Shown one piece after another: positions 1 through 11,030 of a DNA stretch of 64,000 nucleotides. The stretch spans positions 124,001 to 188,000 of the forward strand of contig PYST01000029.1 of the NCBI GenBank assembly GCA_003049485.1. Reading direction: 5' to 3'. The stretch comes from Ophioceras dolichostomum. Taxonomy: Eukaryota > Ascomycota > Sordariomycetes > Magnaporthales > Ophioceraceae. The position numbers and the translations under genes were made by a program. Every line of letters starts with the position of its first letter. Position 1 is the first letter of the stretch. The notes beneath the pieces were generated by a model. The model searched no databases. It was given only the letters and a program-made list of their open reading frames with translations, and was not told the origin of the DNA.

Positions 1-398
1 CTGGGAAGCAGCACAAAGTCCCGAGGAATCTACGAAGAACCGGAATGTTCATATAGCGAATCGGTGACATCCAGCGCCTAGCTAATAAACTGTCCTTTTT
101 AGAAACTAGACCTGTTCCCAGAGGCGGAATATCGTGCTATTTGCAGCTTCTTTTTACGATGGGTACAAGCTTGAGCTAAATGAAGTGAGGTCCCGCCTAC
201 CGGACGGCCCCGATTTTTCCCACGTCATGATTAGCCGAACTTTTCCCAGTCCCGTTCCTGCGCCGATGGCCCGACCTTGACATTTTCGAGATCCCGAAGC
301 TTGCCAAGCTGTTGACGCCTCGAATTCACGCATGCACGCACAATTCGCAGCCGCAATTCCAGCATCAACAGCGTCGCAGCCCGCCATCAGCCTCCCTC
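1..398. other. Intergenic / 5' flank of MIC60
   Basis: This is the left edge of the window up to the MIC60 start codon. It probably holds the promoter and 5' leader of MIC60. The last ~80 bases are C/A-rich, as in many fungal leaders. I see no convincing TATA box and no coding exon. Short frames on both strands here have no recognisable content. Confidence 0.5.
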
Positions 399-2797
399 AT
401 GTTACGGACATCACTCAGATCCGTTAGAGGGCCGGGCGGCAGGGCCATTGCCGCTGCCGCTGGCCGTCAATGGCAAGCTGCGGCAGCGTGCCCAGCTCGG
501 GCGATCGGCCAGGTACGTTTGGCTTCCTACGGGGCTTTGATCGAGCACGCGAGCTTAAGGCCAGCCAAGCTTTGAGCAGAGATTTAGCAGTATACTATGT
601 CACAATATGGAAGACTGATCATACTGTTTGTATCCATAGAGGTATTACGCCGATGATAAGAAGTTTGGTTCTTCGATTCCCCAACCAGCCGTCATCCCGC
701 CCTCAGAGACCCGCACAGCCGCCGAGGGCAAGCTCCCGTCCGAGTCCGCACCAAAGGCTATCCCCGCAGAGGAAGTGCCTTCGACGCCTCCACCGCCACC
801 ACCTCCTCGCAAGAAGGGCTTCTTCCGACGACTACGAAACTATGTCCTGACACTCTCGGTGCTGGGCGCGCTGGCCTTCGGCGGTGGCGTCTGGTACTCG
901 CGCGTCAACGACAACTTCCACGACTTCTTCACCGAGTACGTGCCCTACGGCGAGCAGGCCGTGCTGTACCTGGAAGAGATGGACTTCAGGAAGCGCTTCC
1001 CGCGCATCTCCCAGCGAGGTGCCGCGGGCGGGGCTGGCAGTGGTGGTGACCCGAAGAGCGGCGCCGCCAATGTCAGCATCCCCGCCCAGAGCGGCGCCTC
1101 CTGGAGGGTCGCCGACAGCCCCGAGCCGGCTAAACGCCAGTCGAGTGCCGTCAAGGAAGCCAAGACCGCTGCAGCCCAGAAGTCAGAGGAGTCGAAGGCT
1201 AAGTCTCCAGCCCCGGCTGCTGCTCCTACTGCTGCTGCCGCTACGCTTGTCCCCACGACGCCCGCCGCTCCGAAGGAGAATCCCGCTCCCGCTGCCGATA
1301 CCACGCCGGTTGCCAAGGCCCCTCAGCCCGTTGAGGAGCCCGCCGCGCCAGCTGCGTCCGAGTCTAAGAAGTCCCGGAAGAGAAGATCGTCCTCAACCTC
1401 GGCACCCGCACCCGCACCAGTAACCCCAGCCTCCATCGCCCAGGCCAACTTCAAGCCGCCCGAGGTGGACGAGCCGTCCCGCTGGCCTCCCGCGTCACCC
1501 ATCGACCCCCTCGCCGTCAAGGACGCCTCGGAGCCGGTTGTGCAGGACCTGGTGCGTATGCTCAACGACATGATCGCGGTGATCAACGCGGACGGCGCCG
1601 AGGAGAAGTACAGCGCCACCGTCGGCAAGGCCAAGGACGAGATCAACCGGGTCGGGCAGAAGATCCGCGACATGAAGCGCGGCGTCGAGGCCGAGGCGGC
1701 CAAGCAGGTGAAGGCACAGTCCGACAACCTGCAGACGTACGCGACCGACCTGATCGAGCGGCTCGAGGCGCACATGACGGCCCAGGAGAAGCGGTGGCGC
1801 GCCGAGTTCGAGTCCGAGCTCGCTCGCCTGCAGGAGTCGTACGAGAACCGCGTGCGCACCATGACGGAGCGCGAGAGGCGGCTCAATGAAGAAAAACTCC
1901 AGAACCGCCTGCTCGAGCAGGCCATCGAGCTGCAGCGCCGCTTCGCCGCCGACGTGCAGGAGCGCGTCGAGCGCGAGCGCGACGGCCGCCTGGGCCGCCT
2001 GGAGGAGCTGTCGGCGGCCGTGTCCGAGCTCGACGGGGTCGCCGCGGGCCTCGCGCACGTCGTGGACGCCGCCAAGCGCACGCAGCAGCTGCACGTCGCC
2101 GTCGAGGCCGTGCGCGCGACGCTCGAGGCCTCCTCCGCCGCCGCGACCGCCTCCGCCGGACCGGCCGCCGCCCGCCCCTTCGTGCGCGAGCTCGTCGCGC
2201 TTAAGGAGATCGCGGCGGGCGACCCCGTCGTCGACGCCGCCATCGCGAGCATCAACCCGACGGCCTACCAGCGGGGGGTGTCCTCGCCGGCGGAGCTGAT
2301 CGACCGCTTCCGGCGCGTGGCGGGCGAGGTGCGCAAGGCGGCTTTGCTACCGGTGGACGCGGGCGTGGCGTCGCACGCGTCGTCGTGGGCGCTCAGCAAG
2401 GTCATGTTCCGCAAGCAGGGGCTCGCGGATGGAGACGACGTTGAGAGCGTGCTGGCGCGCGCGCAGAAGCTGCTGGAGGAGGGCGAGCTGGACGCTGCTG
2501 CTAGGGAGGTCAATGGGCTGACAGGCTGGGCGAAGACGCTTAGTCGGGACTGGCTGGCCGAGGTTAGGAAGGTGCTGGAGGTGCAGCAGGCTCTGGATGT
2601 ACGTGTTTCTTCTTTGTGTCTCTTCTTTGAGCAGCATCCTTCCCCCCATGATCACTTGTACCCCAACCCCCATTGAACCTCTTGATCCCCTTGATCCCCT
2701 TGATCCCCTTATGCGAATATTATGACGCTAACACATCGTTCACTATTCCCAGGTTATTCAAGCTGAGGCGAGATTACAGAGCCTGAGGGTCGAGTAG
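399..2797 (+). CDS. MIC60: MICOS complex subunit MIC60 (mitofilin)
   Basis: Inner-membrane core subunit of the MICOS complex, which shapes cristae junctions and tethers inner to outer membrane. Proposed exons: 399-512, 640-2598 and 2753-2797 (705 aa), all introns in phase 0. Exon 1 (38 codons) is an Arg/Ala-rich mitochondrial presequence starting MLRTSLRSVRG. Exon 2 opens with RYYADDKK, then a proline run followed by RKKGFFRRLRNY and one membrane segment (about residues 105-125). Next come an Ala/Pro/Lys-rich linker, a long coiled coil (about residues 340-500) and the conserved C-terminal mitofilin region. The final exon encodes VIQAEARLQSLRVE, a typical MIC60 ending; without it the protein would run on into intron sequence. 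Donors are GTACGT and GTACGT; acceptors are CATAG and CCCAG, the second preceded by GCTAAC. Intron 2 carries three 9-bp direct repeats (CTTGATCCC, 2681-2707). The family call rests on topology and the C-terminus. Confidence 0.93.
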
Positions 2798-4371
2798 TGA
2801 TAGTCACCAGATTTCTCACACTATAAGCTACGCCAAAGTCTACTTTGCCAATCTTTGCTTCTTTCACCTTTTCCTTTGTCCACTCTTTTTGCAGCTTCCC
2901 ATTCTTCATCCCCCCGATGTATCTCTGTCGTGGTCTTTTAGACATGGTCTAGAAGCATGACCACCAATTCTTTTTAGACGGGGCAGACGCTGGGGCTGCC
3001 ATTTCCGGTCTGGAGTGAGTTCATGTATGTGTATGAGATAGCCTGAGCAAAATCAAAGTAGACGCGAACTGGACTGGACTGGATTGAATCGGATTCGACC
3101 GATCCCGAAGAGCACTCGACTGTCGCGTCTTGCACGCGCTGCCTCAGTATTCCTCGTCATTCTCGCGTTCTGCGATGTTCTGCGGTATTCTGCGGCATTC
3201 TGCCGTGCTCCCTCAGTTGAAGCCTCACGCTGACATGTTACACACGGATCACGGTTCACAGATCCAGCACATGACAGCGCCGGCCGTCGCAGACCTTGGA
3301 GGAGGCTTCGATGAGTATCTGATCCGAGGCCCACCGTCATGTACGGCCATGACATACCCGATTCCCCGTTGATGTTTACATCTCGGCAGCCTTTACTCCG
3401 GTACCCACCCAAGCTAGCGAGATGCCACGCAGGAGGCGCCGGCGAACTCCGGCGGACCCCGGCGGACCCCTACTAGACGGCGGTAAGTCCCTATGAGGAC
3501 ACTGATGCCTCGTCAAGCGCCACGAACTTTCCGGTCATCCCGGGGCGGTTACTGCGTCGGTTACTACCGTCGGGAAGCCTTGCCGTTAGCCAGCGACGAC
3601 GTGGACCGCAAGAAGCGAGAGCGCTTGAAACAGCGCAGAAGAAAAGCAAAAAGGTCATAGCTTCATGTCGCCATTCGTCCCACGGTGCCGCACGTGGGAC
3701 TGTAATGAGCTGTCACCCGTGTTTCAAGGGATCAAGAACTCAGATTCCCCATCCAGCCTTTCCCATTCGAAAGGGAGAGGAGAAGAAAGGATGATGGAGG
3801 AAAAGAAGAAAGAAGAAGAAGAAGATGGAAAACCTGTCCGGAGAACGGAGGCAACCAATGATGACAGAGTGGAGGACCTGGGTATCATCGAGGGCGTCAA
3901 GGTGGAGGAGATGGAGGGGGAAATGACGATGGTTTTCGGAGAGATCGATTTTTGACGAAGATGGAGGGTGGGAAAGAAGGAAAATCAAGGACCGGGAGAT
4001 TTTGGCTTCTTTTGGCCATCTAACTCGAGATGGATTTGCATTTCGAGGACAAAGGAGAATAAGGAGCCAGAGAAGTATAAATGAAGGCGGGATGGAGACC
4101 TTTCTGGCACAGCAAAGAGATTGGAATCAGCTCATCACCAAACCCAACATTGAGAGCACATCTCCTTCAGATCCATAGGTATCGTCGATGTTGATCCTCC
4201 TCATCTTCACCAGCCTGCTTCTATTCTTGCCTATATCACCGCCGCTGGCCTTAGCCTCAGCACTCAGAAGAGCACGGATTGCCCGAGTCCGGCCTATCCG
4301 GAGACCACCTAAAACACACCCCCTATCATACCATCATCATAATTTTCTTCCCCTCCTTGACTCTTTTCAAA
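2798..4371. other. Intergenic: MIC60 3' end and promoter of the secreted-protein gene
   Basis: I see no gene here. The first few hundred bases are probably MIC60 3' UTR. A purine-rich stretch (about 3770-3920) gives a 96-codon Glu/Lys-rich frame that I regard as chance. A TATA-like element lies near 4076, followed by a C/A-rich leader typical of fungal mRNAs. A possible 5'-UTR intron (CATAG/GTATCG to CCTCAG, about 4171-4260) would remove an upstream ATG at 4188. Confidence 0.5.
4076..4083 (+). promoter_or_regulatory. TATA-like box upstream of the secreted cysteine-rich protein gene
   Basis: TATAAATG sits about 295 bases upstream of the chosen start codon and just before a C/A-rich leader. 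It fits a TATA box for the gene starting at 4372, with the transcript starting around 4105-4150. This is inferred from sequence pattern only. Confidence 0.4.
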
Positions 4372-5649
4372 ATGCGTGTCCAAGTCTCACTCGCTCTGTT
4401 CGTAGGCTCGGCCGCGGCCCTTTACATCAGCGCGGTGCCGAAGAAGGACACCACGCGGTATATCCATGAGAGCGAGACGCACATCGACCCCCTCTGCATG
4501 TTTCCCAGGGCGAGTTTCCCAGAGGTCAAATGCCCTGACGACCACACCAGCACGCCCGAGCCCACAATACGGTTACAAACCTGGACGGTGGGCGACATCA
4601 CCTATATCATCGTGGCACCAGAGACCGAGGGCGGCACCACCATATCAACCTCCTGGACGCCCCTGGAGTTCGAGCCGTGGGCGACAGCGCCACAGGCCCA
4701 GGGGGGCGAGTCCATCCACTGGCGCACGCCCCCCCACTCGCCAACCATCACCACCGAGCACAAGAGCACCCACCACACGTTTCCCCCGGCCGCCACCGAA
4801 TTCATGGCCGCCGCCGCCCACGCCCAGATCACCGCCAGGGCCGAGGCCGGAGCTGAGAGGCCAGCAGCGGTTAGTGTCAATGCCAACACTCTCAACAACG
4901 ACGACTACGACGAGGAGGTGCTCATGGAGCCGGAGGACTCTGGGGTTCTAGAATATAACCCCAATGACCCCAACGAAGCACAACGCCAGAGCAGCCCCTT
5001 GCCCGTCCTCCACGGCGAGGAGGACGTCGTCAACCTGGACATGGGCCGCGACGTCTGCCCGTCACCATCACCCTACCCGTTCGGCTGCCACAACGGCACC
5101 TTCTGGGACGGCTTCCAGGACATGAACTGCGACCAGTTTTCCATCAGCTTCGGCGTCCACAAGCGCGACCATGTTCTGCTCAGTGGCTACGACTTCCGGC
5201 TGCAGGAACGGGTTCGCTGCCCTGGCGACCGCTGGGTACGCGCGTGACTCTTTTTTTCCCTCTCCCTATGCGAACACACATGCCTTTCTCTCTCTCTCTC
5301 TTCCCCTCTGTCTTTGCATCCACCCTCTGCCGTCTGCCGGCTGCTGCACTCACTGCTTTGTTGCCTGCCTGCCAGCCAACCAGCCCCTTAATAATAAATG
5401 ATCCCGAAATTCTAACGAGTAACTGTAACAAAATCCGAACAGAAGCGCATGGGAGAAAGCCCGCTCGGGTTCCCTGTCGACGTACGCAGCGGCCGTCAGT
5501 GCCACGACGAGGGGAAGGACTCGTCCGGTGGTGGCTTCATGTTCACGTACGGCGGCGGTCAGATCGTCGACGTGGACACCGACAGAAGGTGCCGCCTGCT
5601 GTGCCCTGATAACGGGGCCGTGTCTTGCATCCTCGACAGACAGCCTTGA
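4372..5649 (+). CDS. Secreted cysteine-rich hypothetical protein
   Basis: Proposed exons 4372-5235 and 5443-5649 (356 aa), joined in phase 0 (GTACGC donor, CTAAC branch at about 5412, AACAG acceptor). The family is not recognised. I chose the start at 4372 (TCAAAATGC context) because it gives a clean signal peptide, MRVQVSLALFVGSAAALY; the frame is open 31 codons further upstream but begins with leader-like sequence. The mature part has a Thr/Pro/Glu-rich, probably disordered middle. The C-terminal ~100 residues carry eight of the ten cysteines and one N-glycosylation motif (NGT). Exon 2 supplies four of these cysteines in a Gly/Asp-rich stretch, which supports the splice join. The layout (signal peptide, low-complexity spacer, cysteine-rich end) suits an extracellular or cell-wall protein or a candidate effector, but no activity can be assigned. 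Confidence 0.75.
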
Positions 5650-8179
5650 GTGGCTGTTTGCTTGCAGATGGCATGGTCGGGGCGAAAATATCCGGGCCAC
5701 ATATCGCTATCAAGAAGTCGTTTGTTTTTGTCGCTCACTTACGCTCGTTCGTTCGTCCCCTTCACCATACCCTGCGCCTTCTCGCTTCACTTGGCTGGAA
5801 AATCTTTCTTGCACAATGGGTGTATCGGACTAGACAGGAGCACACAAGAAGGCAAAACACGCTCGTTTAACAAAACAGATGGGTGGGACCAGTGCGAATC
5901 CAGAATTTGAGAGAAGAGGAGAAGTCTGTACCTACCTAGGTACCAGATGTAGTAACAAAGTCAGGGGCAAACTATCACGCAAGCAAACAGAATCAAGCAC
6001 AGAAATTGCTAAGGGAGCAGCCACTCTTATTTCCATCCCGTTGTCTTTTCACCAAGCCACACTCTTTCGTCACTATAACCTTCAGAGGTTGGGCTCAAAA
6101 CCTGACAGTGGCTAGTTGCTGTTGGCTTGATATCCATCCTGCCTGGCCCCTTTTCCGAACTAGTTCACGCATCCCTTCTTTCCCCAGAGTCGGCGACAAC
6201 GGCAAACCGCGACTTGACATGAGACCATTGCGGGTCGGAACGGAAAACAAGGACGGGGATGGATGGGACAAGGCGGGTGGCTGGGTTGGGTGATGATGGA
6301 GGCACATGTAGTACTCTCGGTTGCTACCACCCTCGCTTGATCACATGAACGCGTCGCGGCAAGCGATGTCGTCACCTTTCTTTTTACTTCATAGGTGGTA
6401 TGTAGCCATCTTATCTGGCTGTGCGACAGATGTACGGATTTTCAGACGGGAACTCGCAGGTAGCAAACATCAGATTGCAACCAGAAAGGAGAAAGGCGTA
6501 TGTATGTCTCCGGTCTCACCTGTCAACTGTCTGTCGTTCGAGGGAAAAAGACGTGCGTGTCTTGCGGTGCCTTGCAGTCGAACCGGCCACACCGACCCCC
6601 CTTATCCGCCGTGCCCAACCAGGACGTAATAAAGGCCTCACAAGAGGGTATCCAGCTTGCGATACAGAGTGTTCCCCTGGTAGTAGTGATGTTTGCCGAC
6701 ACGTACTTCCGGCTACTGGAGCCAGAGAAATCACTAGGGAGACCTCGCTTCGTCGCCTTTTATCTTGCTCGTCTCGCTCCTCCGGAAACACAGACAGACA
6801 CACACACAAGAACACACACACACACAAGAACACACGATAAAACACGCACTCTTTGCGCCTCCGTCCTTCCAACCCCGAATCTGCCGACTCCGATACCGGG
6901 TATATCTCATCCAAAGAAACTGCTCTGTCCCTGCTTGCTTTGCTGTCCTTTGGTCCCCTATTGGAGAGAAACGAGGCAACCCGTGTCTGGACACGGACAG
7001 AGGAACTGGGAGTACAAAAGAAGCCGAAAGACGGATAACCATTCTTCTCTCCTCTCCCTCCTTCCCTCTCTCCTAACGTCCTCCCTCCTCCGTCCTTCTC
7101 ATCTCCCGCACACATTCCTTTTCCCATCAGTCCTCTCCATCCGTGATAGGCGGCGTCTGCCTCCGCAACACGAGCACAATGCTGCCACCGTCACCTATCT
7201 CTCTCTCTCTCTCTCTCCATCCCTATTCCCTCTCATCCATCCTCCGTCCCCCTTTCCGGGAGCCCGGGATAACGTTATCCAGAAGGCAGAACCCTGAAGC
7301 CAGAGAGCCAGATGGACAGGCAAATATGACATGACGGGAGCTACCTATGCCACCACCTACCACGGCCTGCCACATGCCAACCAACCACCACAGCCACGGG
7401 GCGAAACAGGAATGTCGGAGAGGTCCGCAGTCCTTGGGCGGTCGACCGGTCTGACAGGGAAACTAGTGCACATCCAGTCCATCCAATCCACCCAGTCCAC
7501 CCAGTACCCCCGCACCTCCCAGACTGGCGAGATGCCACAGACACTCCGTCCCGCTGTCTGTCGTCGTCTCTCGTCTCGCTGCCGGTCCTGAGATTACGTT
7601 GGGGGACGGTCACGAGGGGGCGGTGATGATGCGATTGCCTCGTCGGATGGTGGCTCTCCCACTTGGTGGCTCTCCTACTCCCACTCTCACTTTCGCTGCC
7701 ACTGATGATGACATAGCCCCCGAGAGGCAAAGCCGGTATGGCAGTATGGCAGCATGGCGGGACTATCTCATGCCATACTCCAACAACACAGCACACACAT
7801 ACACACCGCGTCCGCATTTCGGCCGGTGTGTATCTGTGCACCGTCCACCTTGGCCATAAAATCTGCAGCTTCAAGCCACTCTACCCTCCTCCCTCTTCCT
7901 CCCTCTCAACTGCTTAGAGAGTAATCGCAACTCCAAAGCAAAGCCATGCCCACCAGCTGCTTCATTCATCTCTAAGAGCATATGAGAATTCGAATCACGA
8001 CCGTCATCGTATCAAACCTCACATATCTTACCAGTAACACACAGCAGCCACACCTACACAGACACACTTATACACACAGAGGAGCGCCAACGCCCAACCC
8101 TTCACCTGCCTATCAGCCTCCGTCCTCCACCAACCCAACCACCCATCCACCACCCTCCATCATTCACAACACGGAGGCA
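5650..8179. other. Intergenic, gene-free; CA- and CT-rich tracts
   Basis: I see no gene. Notable content: an ACCTACCTAGGTACC motif near 5930; a CA-rich microsatellite (about 6788-6845); CT-rich tracts (about 7040-7095 and 7196-7218); and a weak ten-base tandem around 7470-7510 (CCAGTCCACC-like). The last ~250 bases are C/A-rich and look like the leader of the next gene. Frames of up to 265 codons here are driven by these simple tracts. Confidence 0.5.
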
Positions 8180-9229
8180 ATGCGTCTCATCAACCTCATC
8201 TTCTCCCTCCTAAGCCCACCAGGCCTCACCCCCAAACAACAAGGAGGCGACCGAGACGACCTCGCCATCCACGTGATGCTAGTCGAACCCGACTCCCGCC
8301 AGTTCTCCTTCACCCGGCCGGACTCAACCCAGCTGAAGCCCCTCCCGCCTCCCAAGCGACGGCCCTCGCCCCGACGGCCTCAGAAGCTGTTGATACCCCA
8401 CTCTCATTCTCCGCCTCCTCCACTTCCCCCTCCCTCTCCGGCCGAAGATGGCCCCGGTCCGGCGGCCGATTATGACATCAGGTTCATGGCCAGAGGCATA
8501 AATGGGCAAGCCTCCAGCACAACTAGCTCAACTGGCACAGGCGTTGTGACCATAGCTGCGGCGGACCATCGCCTGGCAATGCTGCCGCCCCAGCAGGCCA
8601 ACCCTGCGCCCCCTCCTCAACTGCGCTGCAACTGCAACTGCGAATTGCAGCAGCGCAGCAGCAGCGGCGCTGGACAAGGCTGGCGCAAGAACAGACTGCT
8701 GTCCGCCCTGATGATGGGCGTGACACTGCCCGTCGGCTCCGACATCGACTCCGGCCCCACTGCAGAACGGACCAACAGCGACAACGGCGTCAACGCCGCC
8801 AACGACGCCATCGCTAGCAGCTCTTCCTCTTCCAGCATCAACAGAAACGGCAACGGCAATCGTCACCTCGTCCTCCTCAACAGCGCCTGCATACTCCGCC
8901 CGACGAATCCTAACTCAAGAAGCTCTAACTCAACCTCAACCCACCCAGCTCATCATCATCATCATTATCATACCCACCCAGATGTCTACAACCGCGACAT
9001 CGAAGGTCCCAACGCCGCTGCCGCCTCCGGCGAGAACAGATGGCTCCCACTCCTCACAGGAGCCGCCGCCGCCGAGGACATCGACGACGACGACAACGCA
9101 TGGCTTAGCCTCGCGGAGGCAGCCGCATCCGCCACAGCTGAAGACTCGGACTCGCGAGCGTCCTGCCTGATACTCCGTCCGGCGTCTTGTCCGTCTTGCT
9201 TTGGGGCATCTGTGGCGGATATGAAGTGA
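8180..9229 (+). CDS. Hypothetical protein, low complexity (349 aa)
   Basis: Single-exon frame with no recognised family. I chose the ATG at 8180 (MRLINLIFSLLSPPG); the frame is open 66 codons further 5', but that part is Thr/Pro/His-rich and translates a CA-rich leader. From 8180 on, third positions are C/G-rich, as in the clear genes nearby. Visible features: residues about 25-55 contain a folded-looking segment (LAIHVMLVEPDSRQFSF), then a proline-rich basic stretch, a CNCNC motif near residue 155, a Ser run, an Asn/Gly stretch, a short His run, an acidic DDDD patch and a C-terminal Cys-containing tail. It could be a lineage-specific protein; no function is proposed. A spurious frame cannot be excluded. 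Confidence 0.5.
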   Translation: MRLINLIFSLLSPPGLTPKQQGGDRDDLAIHVMLVEPDSRQFSFTRPDSTQLKPLPPPKRRPSPRRPQKLLIPHSHSPPPPLPPPSPAEDGPGPAADYDIRFMARGINGQASSTTSSTGTGVVTIAAADHRLAMLPPQQANPAPPPQLRCNCNCELQQRSSSGAGQGWRKNRLLSALMMGVTLPVGSDIDSGPTAERTNSDNGVNAANDAIASSSSSSSINRNGNGNRHLVLLNSACILRPTNPNSRSSNSTSTHPAHHHHHYHTHPDVYNRDIEGPNAAAASGENRWLPLLTGAAAAEDIDDDDNAWLSLAEAAASATAEDSDSRASCLILRPASCPSCFGASVADMK

Positions 9230-11030
9230 GGGAGGAGGAGGAGAAGAAGGGAGTCTGAGTGATACAGGTAAGGAGGAGAGTGAGGATAAGGGACGAGGGG
9301 GCGGACGAGGAACTCAGAATGCCAGAGAGCAAGGGCGATATCGAGAATGAAAGAGGGACAAAGCATTTTGCCTTACCCATTAAGGGGAGTTGGCTGCCGG
9401 GGCGTCTTTCAGCAAAGGTGAGTTGGTGGGAAACCCTTTAGCTTCCATACTTCTTCCCTCCCTCCCCGTATAATGAAGAACTGGTCGATCGACTAACATA
9501 ACACTTCCTCCAGATGATAGTACTACCACACTTGCTCGCTACACCCTCTCCCGTTTATAACATCCGATTTCCAATTTCCTTTTCTTGTCGGAACACGGTG
9601 GTGTTAGTTAGATCCCAACTTCAGAGAAAGCATTTTATATCCCCTCCCATTCGCTTCTTCTTCTTCTTCTTCTTCTTCTTCTTCTTCTTCTTCTTCTTCT
9701 TCTTCTTCTTCTTCTTCTTCCCCTTCTTCTTTTTCTTCTTCCTCCTGGATTCGCTCCATTGTTACTTCCACTTCATGCCACTCGCTAGACAGCTCCAACC
9801 TTCCGCATATGTTCAAGAGTTTTGCGTGCTATTTGATGGCCCCATCCTCGGGGGCTGGCTGGCTGGTTTGGCTGGCCTCCAAGCCATTGCTGTTCTTTCT
9901 TTCCTTCCATTGTTCATTTCATGGAAAATTTCGGTTTTTTTCTTTTCTTTTTTTCTCTCTTCGATAGTAGTTAAGATACCTTACCTAGATAGCCTTCAAA
10001 TCACTTTCGTTTTCAAGATTTCTTTCTTGATGGGTACATCGCCTTGCGTGCCGAGCGTATGTTGTGCACTGGGCTGTTGCTGGAAGGCCCCATTCAGGGG
10101 CGGGAAAATTCATTCAGGGGCATGCCACCACCCGTTGTCAGGTGCCTCCACCCAAAACGGAGCAAAGCCGAGCTTCAGTACCTAGACAGGAAGCCTGAGT
10201 GTGGACAGCTGGGAACATCAATACACTAAACATAAGCGAGCTTAAGCAATGTTCGACAGTCATCAAGGCTTGCTTTTTTTCTTCTTTTTTTTTTCTGGTT
10301 TAACAAACATTCTCAGTCTGTACACGTACATGCGTCACCAACGACGCGGGCGTTGCGTCGTGGTGACGAGAAGGAACCAGTTGAACAGCCGTGCTCTCAA
10401 CCTCGGCTGCTGGCGGGTCACTGGCTGAGCGACACCTCATAAGGCCGCTCGTCAGCTCCCACATATTCTGCCTGCAATATCCTCTTCCTCTGCTGATTTG
10501 CGTAGCACTCCCCTCCTGAATTGATATCATTTTCGAAAAAAAGAGCAAAGTCGAACTTGAAAAATAAAATCAATCCGAATGCGCGCCGTTTTGTCCATAA
10601 TGAATGCTTTCCCGACAGTCGCAAGACTTTCCGCCGGGCCTAACAGAGCCCAAAAAGCAAACGCGGAGAAACTCCCTCCTTGCCGCCGTCCTCCCCACCA
10701 CACTTCCGAAGGGGGATGGATAAACGAAAGGAGACCAAAGAAAATTGTACAAGTGATGATAGGTGTGTAATCATGAGGAAAAGAGGTTAGAAGGGTATGT
10801 CGTAGGTATCGTAGGTGATAGGTTAGATGTGATAGGGAGGGCTTGGTGCTTTGAAATCACCACTACGAAAGGGTGCTCATGTGGCCTTTGAGCCCCGCTT
10901 CCATCAGTTCAACCCTCGACAAACGCAGCAGCAAGCAAACGCCACCGAATCTCCCGGCAACTTTTGTGCGTGCAATTTTTTCTTCGATTTTTCTCTCTTT
11001 CTTTCTTCTCCATAGTCTCGTAACCATCGA
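9230..11030. other. Intergenic with long TTC microsatellite
   Basis: Lies between the hypothetical gene and the 3' end of ISU1. It contains a pure TTC tract (9655-9720) and flanking T/C-rich DNA. I see no supported coding exon: the apparent 223-codon frame across 9514-10185 is mostly a poly-Phe translation of the repeat. The final part should include the ISU1 3' UTR. Confidence 0.5.
9655..9720. repeat. (TTC)22 microsatellite
   Basis: Twenty-two uninterrupted TTC units, followed by imperfect C/T-rich sequence to about 9745. The tract is a pure polypyrimidine/polypurine block of 66 bases. It lies in intergenic DNA, so unit changes would not alter a protein. Confidence 0.98.

Noticed and set aside
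1323..2255. 310-codon antisense frame across MIC60
   Set aside because: Shadow of the GC-rich MIC60 coding strand; Ser/Arg/Ala-rich with no independent features.
3665..3955. 96-codon Glu/Lys/Met-rich frame
   Set aside because: Driven by a purine-rich tract in the intergenic region; no start context or homology seen.
6500..7297. 265-codon frame
   Set aside because: Thr/His-rich part comes from a CA microsatellite and Ser/Leu/Pro part from CT-rich DNA; no family features.
9514..10185. 223-codon plus-strand frame with a poly-Phe run
   Set aside because: It is a translation of the TTC microsatellite with no family features in its flanks.
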